Origin: Neurospora intermedia
Lineage: Eukaryota > Ascomycota > Sordariomycetes > Sordariales > Sordariaceae
DNA: 64,000 nt
Direction of reading: 5' to 3'
NCBI GenBank assembly: GCA_037102815.1
Contig: BTPP01000003.1
Coordinates: 3,100,001 to 3,164,000 of the forward strand
The translations under genes were made by a program, and so were the position numbers. Shown in pieces: positions 9,090-20,204 of this stretch. Position 1 is the stretch's first letter. The number at the start of each line of letters is the position of its first letter. The notes under the pieces were generated by a model, which had not been told where the DNA came from, did not search any database, and saw nothing but the letters and a program-made list of their open reading frames with translations.

Positions 9090-12000
9090 CTAGTGTGGTG
9101 GAAGAGGACGGTTATCTGCAGGTACATTCAACACCTCATCTCCTTGCCCTTCCATCTCCGTGTTCCTAGAAGTGGTGTTCCCAGTGATTTTCTCCTTCTT
9201 CATTGAGGAAGTGTCCGCTACCATCGTCCGCGCCTCCTGGTTTTGCAGCTCAATACTCGGTGTCTGCGTTTTGCCAGAGGTAAACATCTCCGAAAACCTC
9301 CCCCACAGCCCCTTCGGCTCCTTCATCGAGAATTCTTCCACCCATTCCCGAGGAAACCAACTTCCTTTCCTTCCAGATCCACCCCATCTTCCTTCCATGT
9401 CCCAGGAGGTGGAAGCGGGAGGTGGAGATTGTGTAGGTGGAAGAAGAGAGGCGGAAGGGGCCGGACCCAGACGCGGAACCACACGGAGATGCACGATAGG
9501 ATCATCCCCTTCTACCAAATCCGCCAAGTGACAAAGTTCCTTTGAGGACTCAATCAGTTGAACGTGTCTTTTGTAGACTGGCCTTATGTCTTGTAGGGTA
9601 GGAAGCAAGAAGCGGTGTTCGAAGAGGGAAGCGCAGAGTAATCGTTTGATTCGTTTTTCGTGCCATTGCTGGCGGTCTGAGGAGGTACATTGGCAGACTA
9701 ACTTGCCATCCTCATTGGGGGTGAACTGGTCATTGTTACAGCCACAGTCTCGGTTAAGGAGCTCGATGCCTTCGGGCATGGAGACCAGGAAATCTATGAA
9801 ACGCGGATGGATGGGAACAATGGCGCGGTTGGCGAAGGGGATGAGGTCGGCGTAGTCGTTTTGCTCGTATTTGGTGTTGCCATTCCCTGACTTTAAGCTT
9901 TTGGGAGGCAAGACTTGGTGTTGAGGCTCCATATCCTTCAGCACGACGAAGGGGTATAGGTCCTTGTTGAGTTTGTTGGCTGTTAATTGGCAATTTTGCC
10001 AGAGACGGTCAACTGTTTCTGTTGAGGGGTAGAGAGGCAGTTTGTTCCCCTTAGCCAGAACAACTTCAAGGAGGGATAGGGGTCGATTTTTCGAACGGAC
10101 CGAGGTGAAACGATAGGAGTGGTTGTGGGCGAGGATAAGGTTGAGATAGTATGAGATGTCGCGGGAGTCGTTGAGTTGGTTGACCCAACAGATTTGAGAA
10201 AGCATGGAGCTGTAGAGCCTGAATGATCTTGGTAGATGGACGTCAGCATCAGTTCTGTCCCGGACCAGAAGGGCATCGCGTTCGTGAAGTTTTCCAAGTT
10301 CCAATTCTTGATTGTAGCACCAAGCATTTTTGCTGTCATAGCATGGAAAACAGGAGGACCAACAAGACGGCACTTCTTCTCCATCTTCATCAAACTTGGT
10401 CTGGGAATGACGATCCAAAGCGTCTTGTAACACTTGGTAACACCCGTTGGCTTCCCTCACAGTTTCTTCCACCATCTCTTCCATTCTCTTCTGACGCCAT
10501 CTCGGGGTCTTCGTGCTGTAACCTTTCTCCAACATGCCGAACCTGTGGCGGCAGATAAGTTTCATGTCATTGCCATTGATGTCCTGGACACGAAGCATCG
10601 GGGCTTCCACACCAACTGTCATGACTGACCCAGATTTGATGACTTTGCGAGGAAGATGGAAGTCGTGGAAGTCTTTTTCCGGTCTGCTCGCTACGATGAT
10701 CTTGATCGAATTCGTTACGGGCATGGCAGCTGTATTCCCCCCGGCTTGTTCTCCGTCTTTGATTTTGTGCCAAGGTTGGATGTTGCGAACTCTCTCAATG
10801 AACTTCGTGAAGTGGAAATAGTCCGCGCTGTTATCCTCCCAGGTCTGCGTTCTGAAACCTGATGGTCCATCCAAAAATATGTAAACCGGTCTGGACGAAT
10901 CCAACCCGGTCAACGCCGCAATGAAGTATTCCTCCAACCACTTGGTTGACCAATGCGAGTTTTCCGTGGGAATGAAGTTGTCCTTCCATGCCTCTCGAGG
11001 GATGTAGCTGGGTAGAGGAACGTCCACATCGCTCATGCCCAGTAGTTTGTACCACCTTTGCATGAAGATACTATCAAGCACCAATGGCTCTTGCTCGAAG
11101 AGTTGGAGAAGCAGATCGTTGAGCATGTACCGATGGGTGTTGTATAGCGGATCTTGTCGGTCTTGGTAGAAGTAGAAGAGTACAATCGGGTCCCGATCTC
11201 CTGTATTTCCGATGGGCGTGAGAATAGAACGGTTGCGCAGAACCGTATCAACGATCAGCCTCATCAAAACGCTTTTACCAACACCAGGATGACCAGAAAT
11301 CCAGAAAATATTTTTCTGGGCCGTGGCGTTTTCTGTGCTGTTCTCCGGAATCGCTTGAAGCCAGTTTATGAAGACCCTACGTCCATCCTCCTGTTCAGTG
11401 CTTCCGTCATTGTCAGTTGCCAGTATCCATCGAAGCGCACCGCTCTTCATACTGGGCTTCCGAATGCGATGATATCGACCGCCTCGCTTGGGGCTGAGTT
11501 TCAAGCTGTTCAAAATATGAGATCGAAGAACACCAATTGGAGGCCAGTACACATAACTTTCCCTAAAGTCCCAAAATTTGTCGTTGTATCTGGGACGGGA
11601 CATCCGGATATGAGGTGACAGTCCATCTGGTAAGTCGGGCAAAAGGCCGAGGATTTGGTTCGGCTCACGTCTTAGCCCAGCTTCACCACCATCGTGAAGG
11701 GCGACGACCAGATTACACACGTTTTGTTCAATATCCTCATGAGGCAGGTAACCAGAGGTAAAGTGGCTGCAGTTGCAAAGAAAAGCTGCTTCTTGTTCGG
11801 AACTGTACGATGGCGTAGTGTGTTAGCATGACATCCATCCGTTCATATCGTAAGAATGAATATGTACCATATTGTTCGGAGAAAGCTGGGCTCCAGAATC
11901 ACTTCAAGTATTTCGTGCAATTGCTGCAGTTTTGGCTTCGTCTCTTGTCTAAGTGCCGAGAAAAGGGAATCCAGAGTCAGTGTCTTGCAGCGTGGAAAGA

Positions 12001-12387
12001 AGATTGGTGTTGCCTTACGAATCCGGGTTCCTGGTTCTTACCAAAGACTATATGCTGTGTTAGACGCCTCGTTATATCTATCGCTCGTCTCATGATAAGA
12101 GAGGTGCAATACATCGACCATCCAGTACTTACCTCGTACGTATCCCGTAGTACCATCGAGTATGCAAGTATTTTGCTATGCAACACTTGTATTGACGCTA
12201 CTTTTGGCGTTGCCTCGTAGACCTTTCGTAAATGGCAAAGAAGGAGATACTCACACATTGTATCAAAAAAGTGGTGGTATTTGGCTGCGGTTTGATCCTG
12301 GGACACTAGGTATGGCTGGAGTTCATCGAACATTTGGACGGTATAGGCTATCTTGGTAATCAACTGAAGGGCTGCAAATGCGTCCAT
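9090..12387 (-). CDS. NLR-like NACHT-domain protein with atypical Walker B
   Basis: A fungal STAND/NACHT protein of the class linked to non-self recognition and regulated cell death. The main exon (9090-11802) encodes FWISGHPGVGKSVLM (Walker A at about 11271-11294), then FYFYQDRQDPLYNTHRYMLN and the IIVASRPE sensor (near 10680-10700). The Walker B region reads YIFLDGPSGF (about 10857-10889) where most family members have an FIDALDEC-like segment, so the usual second acidic residue is missing. A 65 bp intron (11803-11867) joins a short exon (11868-11941; KLQQLHEILEVILEP) in matching phase. Further upstream exons between about 12010 and 12387 are uncertain. The proposed start (12387) reads MDAFAALQLITKIAY, like the helical SesA/HeLo-like N-termini of this class. 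The C-terminus is Pro/Ser-rich with no visible ankyrin, WD40 or TPR repeats. NACHT call good; N-terminal model weak. Confidence 0.7.
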
Positions 12388-13942
12388 TCTTACGGAGTCG
12401 CCAGACTCGGGACGGACATTCATATGGAGATCCGTCCAGTCACCCATAGCATGGCCGGTACGATATGGGGAATAATAACCTGCCATCTCCGTTGGTTCGT
12501 GTGAATTTTCCGCTGGCGCGATGATATTGGCTTGGGCACACATCGTGGTAGGAGACAAGGCCTTGCCAGACTGGAAAATGTTCGTTCGTCAGAGGAATGA
12601 ATTCGAGCTTGGGCTCCTGCTTCTGTTCTTGTGGATGTCCGAGTCAATCTGCTAAGTATATACGCATGGAAAGGAACAGACCTGCCTCTCTGTCCCTGGT
12701 TTCCATGACTGGAACGGGACACCAACCCGGGCGGCTATCCCACCATGATCACGCTCACATTTCTTCTGTGCGAGGCGCGAGTCTTTGTCGAGAAAGGTGA
12801 ACCAACACCAACCAAGACCGACATAGATGAACCAACATGACTGAATGACCATCCTTCAGAATCGAGCATCTGCTGAAAGAAAATCACGGAATCGTTTCCT
12901 GCGTGCCTTCTGTTATTTTTTCGCTACAAGCCTGCGCTGTCTGTAAAAGCGTTACGATCGATCTTGCCTGTTCCAAGTGCCGGAGGTCATTCCTTCCCCT
13001 TATGACCATGATGCACACTAAGTGAAAAGTCTGAGCAACCTCGCAGTCCCGTCGATCACTGCGGCACTTGTTTTATGTGGTTTGAAGTGACGAACTTACT
13101 CGAAGAAATGATAGAAAGACGACGGAGTGATGCAAGCCCTTGGAAAAAGCACAGTATCCAACCCTAACCCTGCTGACATCTGGTTGTATACGGTTGATGC
13201 TGCGAATTCATGGTGAGCCCACAGTTTATAGACAAGGATACTGCTTGCACAAACGAATGCCAAGATCTGGTGATGGCTTCACCAATATCAGCTTCATCAT
13301 GTAGCTTAGGTATGGAAGATTGCACAACCACACTGCCATTCATATCAAGTGCTGACGGTAACACTTGTCCATTTTGAGGTTCTGTAAGGAAGGGAACCGC
13401 AGTTTGAGGTCATTATGGATGACTCACCAGGGACATGCACCATCTTCTCGTTTTCACTAGAACATGAGTGAGAAGGGGCAGGGAAAAAGAAAAAAAAAAA
13501 GGGTGGTTGGGCAGGAACACATCTGAATAAAGAAAGCTCCTTTCGCCTAGGTGCCAGCTACTACTGAATGCGGGACACTGCCGTGCCTGGTGGCGATGTT
13601 GGTGGTCGGTTGGCATCGGTACAACAACCACACATGCCGTCAAGCTACCCCCCTGAATCAACTCACTCGCATGCATTTGCCGTTGCAAAGACTTCAACTG
13701 CCAACCAACTTTCACTCTTTCTTTCTCAATGCACAAACAACATCGCACAGCCGGAATATGGATGTCAGTCTACCCAACAGAACAGTTGTCAAGTGGAAAT
13801 GCCAACTCAGAACATACATGTTTTCCCTGGGATCTCGACAAGAAACTGAAGCTGTTTCGAAATCGCAAAGAACATAAAAGGAGTACAAAGACCAGAAAGA
13901 CTGATCCGCTGCGAGGTAAGACCTCGTTCGAACCCCATATCT

Positions 13943-14098
13943 CATCATCCCACGTTAGAATCCAGTCTTCATATCAAACCCACCCTCCCTAATCCATGCT
14001 AAGCCTAATGTTATCTGGGAAAGTAGCTTCTCAACTTATTTCACTACAAGTTCCATGGGTTCCTTACCCGAGATATCTGGTTGCCTAGCATCGGGAGG
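13943..14098 (+). repeat. Diverged direct repeat, copy A
   Basis: By eye this aligns with 14485-14629 over about 150 bp at an estimated two-thirds identity with small gaps. Shared landmarks in the same order are CATATCAAAC, TCCATGCT, ATCTGGGA, CCATG and ACCCGA. No open frame runs through either copy. The origin is unknown. Confidence 0.45.
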
Positions 14099-14484
14099 AC
14101 GACACAAGATTTACCTGCCAGTTTCCATGATAGGTACAATTATTATGTAATGATGCCGAAGCCTGGAACAACGTGACTACCAAATCGTTTGACTCGATAC
14201 CTTCAACGACACTCCTATGTAGAGCCTACAAACGGTTCTTGGCATACTTTTCTTTTGCCCTTTGTTCCATCTTCCACTTGTTCATGTGTATCTTGTTCAT
14301 TCTTCGAGGTCTGATCTCGGGATATTCTTATTCCGACGAAACCAACGCCGAGACTGTAATGCCCATGCCGCTAAGGGGAAAACGCGTCCCCTGAAATCTT
14401 GCAGACAGATGACAACTTCTGATGTTTTGAGAAACACGACCCAAGGGAAACAAACTCAGGAGAGTTCCCAGACAAGATGCCATC

Positions 14485-14629
14485 CATCATCAACCTATGT
14501 TAGACGCATATCAAACACAACCCCCCTGGTCCATGCTGAAGCTGGAGTAATCTGGGACAACATCTTCTTATTTTATGCCATGATCCATGAGTTTCTGACC
14601 CGAAATAGGGCTGTCCTGGCATTCAGAGG
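14485..14629 (+). repeat. Diverged direct repeat, copy B
   Basis: Partner of the copy at 13943-14098, in the same orientation and about 540 bp downstream. The spacer between them shows no clear structure. A local duplication or relic of an unrecognised repeat family are both possible. Confidence 0.45.
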
Positions 14630-17266
14630 CCGGGCGTGCTTTCCCAATCCGATGTTGTAGGCAACGACCCTGAAAATAAGCACAATGGGGACCTGGTGTT
14701 AGTTAGTCCGGGGTTTGAAGGACACTCGCCTAGAATGGCATGCAGCACGTGTGTTATATTGAGGTCGCAACTAGTTCTTTCTTTTTATTTGCTGTTTTTG
14801 CTCCAGTCGGGCGTAGTTTGAAGTATGATCGGGGATAGTGATGCTTCAACGAAAAGTTGGAAGAAAAGCGCGACGTCGACGCTACCGTAGATGCCCGCGC
14901 GGTCAAGAAACCATCCCATGTCGAGACAGACCGATAATTCCTAACAGTATAAGCTGTTCTTGTCCACTCAACAAGCGCATACGACTATCGATGACAGAAA
15001 ACTTGTGATCCCGTCCGCTCTCTCATGGTCGTCTCGTATCGTTTGCCTGGTACCTAGTGCTGCGTCGGTTCTTTGCGAATGAATTTCGATAACATTGAGA
15101 AGGGGAAGCAACTTTACCCTGACAATGGATCACAAGGATCATTGCGGTTATATTCGTTTCGACGTACACTTGGTAGGTATTTGACCGAGTTACCGGCTAC
15201 ATACCGCCGGGTTTGGATGCCGGCAATTACCTAGCTTCCAAGACGTTGATGACACTTGGTGTAGTAGAGTTTCATCCAACCTCGCTACACTAGAGTGTGT
15301 TACTATAATCTTTACCCCTGGAGTTGCAACCGCCCCTTGTGCTAAACCCTACTTGTCATGCGCCAAGCCAATTGAGTGCCGGATTTGCAGACCCATACTT
15401 GAACTATGAACTGCTAATTACAATAGTCATGGCCCGATTTTTGCATTAACAGGGGCCAAGCTTTGGTGGGCGCGACCACTTATACCCCTGTATCGGGGCT
15501 CAGCGACCCACTTCGGTCCGTTCACAGTCCTTCAGTAGCCCTAAACTCTCACATTTGGATACTTTGGGTCTATGCTGGATCCCTCTTTTACAAACAACAC
15601 CCTACTTATTACAAGAAAACTCGCTACCTGATTTGAATTGCATGAACAGGGGTGAGGTCTAGAATTCCCTTAACCCGAGAGATTGGAACTAATTCTCCGT
15701 AGCTATGTAAACGAATGCCCATTGGTGTTGTACTAATGAAGCTTATCTCTTCGAGGCGTGCAGATTGAACAAGTTGATGCGCCCCACACACTCCCAGCAG
15801 TAGGTACTTGACAGTTTGGATGTCAGCTAGGGAAAAACTACGATGGCACTGGTAGACGCTACCAGGGCTGGAGCATTGTAGTGTAGATACGTACCTTCCC
15901 GTCGTGCTTCAGCTGTGTCCTGCACGTAAGGCGGACCAGGGGCACCTTGTGGTATCTTCATTCCTGCCGCGCTAAAATCACTTTAGCTTCAGTTGTGTCA
16001 GTAGCTCCAGGGTTCTGACTAGCTAACGGCGTGTATCTAGGCTCGCACTGACTACACGGGTACAGTATCAACCGTTGAAAGTGCAAACATGAATCAATAT
16101 AGGCCGTTAGACTCTGCACTTGAGGTTTGTGGGTGTTGGGTACTCGGCACGCAGACTGTGTAAACGGCTTCCCAGAAAATAGGACTTCAAAGCCCCCGGT
16201 AGCCGGGCAGCCGGCTGCCGGGTATAAATATCATGCCACCAAAACTAGACCCCTGCGCAAGTGCAAATCCGGGCCAAAGTCTGTGGGGGTCAGTGTTGCG
16301 TGACAGTGGGCTCGCTCGCTGTCTGTCGGCATTAAGCAAGGAAGAACTCCAAGATTTCTTCCACCCCGGCACGGGCCCTCCGCTTCCGCGGTCACGTCTT
16401 TCGACCTGACCCTTGCCAGGAACAGCGCAAGTTCTTCCACACTTTTTCATACCAGTCAGATGGTAGCCCATCATCATCATTCCCAAGCCAAGTCAGGAAC
16501 AGCGAGATCGACTATACAGTACACATCAGAGAGGCACAGTAGCGAAACCCACTAGCGCGAGAGTATTCGAAGGAACTTTAACGAATTCTCACTATCGGTT
16601 CAGGCGTTGAAAGCTCACCTCCTCGAGCACATACAGCCAAGACCGACCGGAGAAGACTCTCCTGGGTTGTCATTACCTAGTAGAAACCCAAAGGTGCAGC
16701 ACCGTAGGTTCCAGCTCTCTCGCGTCGGGTATTATCCGTACAAATGTAACCAAGGGAATGCTAGCGAAGGCCGAAGCCTTGTGGTGTAGTGTAAATAGTC
16801 CCCCCAGCGGGCGAAGTGGCACTAGTTTTTTTCCCTCCCCTCCCCCTCCTCCTGATCGTCGAGTCTTCTTCCCACGCGTAATTTCTCCTAGAGGTAATTT
16901 CCGATTGGCAAAAAACTATACCTCAACTAGTACTAACCTAGCTGCTTCAAGTATGTTTTGCTTGCCCAAGTAAGTTGATGGTTCAAACATTAAGATCGCG
17001 GCTGTCTGGCACACTCTAATCTTGGCATTGCGACCTCCATACAGATTCAGGGGTGGGTAGGCAGAGTGTAGACAGAAGTAAAGTTTACAAAGAGGCTGGT
17101 ATCCGTCCATTGCATGCCTGGAGTCTTTGGCAATGTGTGTCAGCAAAGGTCCAGAACGCGAAAATAGATACACATCGACCATATACTCGCCCAACACTCT
17201 TGTTTCGTCTCGACGCCTCAGACCCGTTTACCGTGAGAATCGGGAGAATCACACGCCGCACTCAAC

Positions 17267-19164
17267 ATGGTGCTCTATGAGGACCGCGGACCGAACGTAG
17301 CCGCGGCTGTCATCACGATGGTGAGTCGTCCAACATCCTCTTCCATTTCCGCGACGCTTCCATCAAGTTGTCATTTTGTATCACCGGGCTGACTTTGTCT
17401 CTTAGTAAGTCAGAAACAGAATGTCTCTTATTCCCGCAGTATCTATCTTCTGGATGATACCTACCAGACCCTTCCCTTCCTTGCGTTGGACGCCCATATC
17501 ATCAGCGTCACTTTTACCCCAATATCTACCTACCTACCATCCATATCCGGCAACATCTTTTCTAGAAGCATGCCTTAGTTGGGAACCCTCAGCATGCTTA
17601 CTTTCGTTTTTCTTTAACCAGATGTATTCTCGGCTACATCACCTACGTTCTCCGAGTCTACACCCGATTACGATATGCAGCATGGGGTATAGAGGACTGG
17701 TGCATGACCGCGGCACTACCTTGCTTTACCGTGCTTTCGATAGGTTGTATCGCTTGCGGCTTCACAGGTATTGGCGCCACAAATGCAACCCTGGCACTGC
17801 CGGAAAACCAAAAGTACCATGAGATAGGACTATTCGTGAGTGAACCTCCCCCTCTAACAGTACCGTCCCCGACTTGGAAGAAGGATAGATGGCTGACTAC
17901 GTGATGTGGGAGAGTAGTGGTTCTTCATGTTTGAGGTTTTTTACTGCGTCAACATCATTCCTGTCAAGCTGTCCATTAGTCTGGCACTTATTCGAATCGC
18001 CGAGGTTCGTCCCATACAATCCGAAACATCTCGTCTGCTCGTCGAGATACTAACGAGGTGGTCTGAACAGAACCGAAAAGGTTTTATTTACGTACAATAT
18101 GGTGTCATGACAATGTTCACCATTATGAACATGATTGCTGGTCAGTAGTACTTCTCGGCCATTATACTCGACGTCGGGGGGTTTCTTTTGGCTGACAACG
18201 CGATACTCGTTTCACCACAGGCTTCTACATCATCTTCCAATGCACTCCAGTCAGCGCGGCCTGGGATACAGATGCCCAACAGGATGGGGCGAAGTGTAAT
18301 CCCGCGGAGTACTTGGCGGACATTTACTGTGAGTCGCGTGCAGAAAAGACAGGAAGAGATATCGATTTCCTACCTATATGTACTTACCACGGATGCGTTT
18401 CACCAGATGCCACAACTGCGGTCAATATCTTTACAGACTGGGTCACTGCTTTTATGCCCATCCCGCTGCTCTGGAACGTTCAGCTGAACCGAAACACCAA
18501 GATTTCTGTTATTTGCGTGCTGGGCCTGGGCTTCTTTGCCTCCATATCGGCCTGTGTCCGGCTCAAATATACCGTCAACCTCACAGCCCAAGAGAACTAC
18601 CTCTGTACGTCCAGTTGAAGTGGATACTTGACTGCAGGACCATGACTAACAGCCGATTGATCGTAACAGATGCACTTGCTGATATTGTAATTTGGGGTTA
18701 TGCCGAGAGTATGTTTTGACCCATGATTCCGTCAGTTTTTTCTGCTGTAATGCTAACTTTTTGTTTTTCTTCCGCCAGACGGCATGGGACTGATTGTAGG
18801 CTGCTTGATGACACTGCGCCCACTCCTTCGCGAGGTGTTGAGGTTGGGCGGTGACACTTCCCATAAACAGAGCAATGGCACAAGCGGTGCCGGCTACGGT
18901 TTCGGCACCAGGGGCACGCAGCGCCGCACCCAAAATGAGCCCGATGACGACTACGAACAGCCTAGCGATAGTAGGGGGCATGTGTCCTCCTCAAACGGCT
19001 ACGGAAACGGCATAATCTTGACCGAGATCTCCGCGGGAGAACGCCAAGAAGACGACTACTCCAGCTTCGAGACGGAAAGTCAAAAGAAGATACTGATTAC
19101 GGATGACGAGGCACCTGGAGGCATCATGGTCACTCGACATGTCAAGCTATCCCGCAATGATTAG
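17267..19164 (+). CDS. PTH11-type/fungal-rhodopsin-domain receptor
   Basis: A seven-helix integral membrane protein of the fungal rhodopsin-like (PTH11-related) family; members sense surface or chemical cues at the plasma membrane in pathogens, and the ligand here is unknown. Exon 1 (17267-17320) reads MVLYEDRGPNVAAAVITM. Later exons are 17918-18004, 18071-18140, 18221-18328, 18407-18604, 18670-18708 and 18779-19164; their phases agree. Exon 2 ends at 17835; its start is unclear. Conserved features are LRVYTR and WGIEDW after helix 1, NIIPVKLSISLALIRIAE (helix 3), FQCTPVSAAWD, the Cys-containing loop, NIFTDWVTAFMPIPLLW (helix 5) and YALADIVIWGYAEN (helix 7). A hydrophilic cytoplasmic tail follows. 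The strong pyrimidine-rich acceptor at 17629 puts exon 2 out of phase with exon 1, whereas in-phase acceptors upstream are weaker. It lacks an obvious CFEM domain. Confidence 0.85.
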
Positions 19165-20162
19165 GAATAGATGGAATGGGCATAGAGGACGGGAGGCTGT
19201 TTTATTTGGAAGATTTGTGATTTGTTTGGGACTATTATAAGGCACAGCGTTAATAGAGATATCTTAGGTTCAACATGAGTGAATAATACCACTCCTTTTT
19301 CTTCTCTTCAGACTTGATACAACGAAAGAAGAGTTTGACCTGTTTAACCCGCTTAATCATTTGGTACTTGTGGTTGCGACTAGTCGAACAGGGGCTTGTA
19401 TCGCTACCAACCGATCGATGGCTCCTGTTGCCAGAGTGGCTGGGCCATTCTTGACGGCACTCGTCGCCAGCCAAGTAGAAAACCACCACCAAGTATCAGT
19501 GTTACTATTCCCAAAGCAACATGAAAGCATCTCCTGTGGGAGGGGAGGGAAAGGATGAGATTGTTACTGCATCATAGGTACCATTGCTACGCTATGCAGG
19601 TACCGTGCGGGCTAACGATTATGCATGGGCATGGTGGGGTTTCAGTTGGTAGCGTGGAGTTATTAAGTTGACGGGGATTTAAGCACCGTTCGTTTTCAAG
19701 ATTGGGGAGGAGGTCATTCTCAGCTGGGAATGGCAGCATTGAGAACACCAAGGGAGGGACGCAAGTAGTGCATCTGGAAGGGACTTGACGAGCAAATTTT
19801 TCGCAAGGACCGAACAATGCACTGATGCGCATTGTTCATAGTGTAGCATCGAGGACAGGCCCATCCGGGATCTCTTTGCCAGGGAAATGGTCCGTCATAC
19901 ATGACGATTGAAAGCAGCCCAAAATTTCCGATGGAATGCTCATGTCGAATATAGCCTTGGAAATGATGGCAGCTCATTCGGTCCAAGTAAATCAAAATGA
20001 GAATAGAGGGCGCATATGGAAGCCGATGTCCGTGGGGACCGGTTTGGCGAGAAGGAAATAGATTACGTGCAGCCTGTAGCAAGTGTAGATCTTTTCTGGT
20101 CTGAGATGTGTAGCTCGCGTGGCATTCTACGCTGGAACGGTCGGACGGGAAGCTGAGTGACG

Positions 20163-20204
<42 letters not shown>

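Larger units (their letters stand above)
12388..17266. other. Gene-poor 4.9 kb region
   Basis: No frame longer than about 130 codons looks coding and base composition is not AT-rich, so this is not a heavily repeat-mutated block. It contains two diverged copies of a roughly 150 bp direct repeat (13943-14098 and 14485-14629), a poly(A) run near 13490, and a 14 bp perfect palindrome GGCAGCCGGCTGCC near 16206 within a GC-rich hairpin just before a TATAAAT. The last kilobase is presumably promoter for the receptor gene. Confidence 0.5.

Noticed and set aside
13900-13945. Possible Pol III B block (TTCGAAC) near 13930
   Set aside because: Neither strand gives a tRNA fold and there is no downstream T-tract at a suitable distance.
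16190-16225. GC-rich palindrome as a terminator or origin
   Set aside because: The perfect part is only 14 bp and there is no associated gene end or other origin feature; recorded as a simple hairpin.
12388-17266. Repeat-mutated transposon graveyard
   Set aside because: Base composition is near the window average and no transposase or reverse-transcriptase-like frames are visible.
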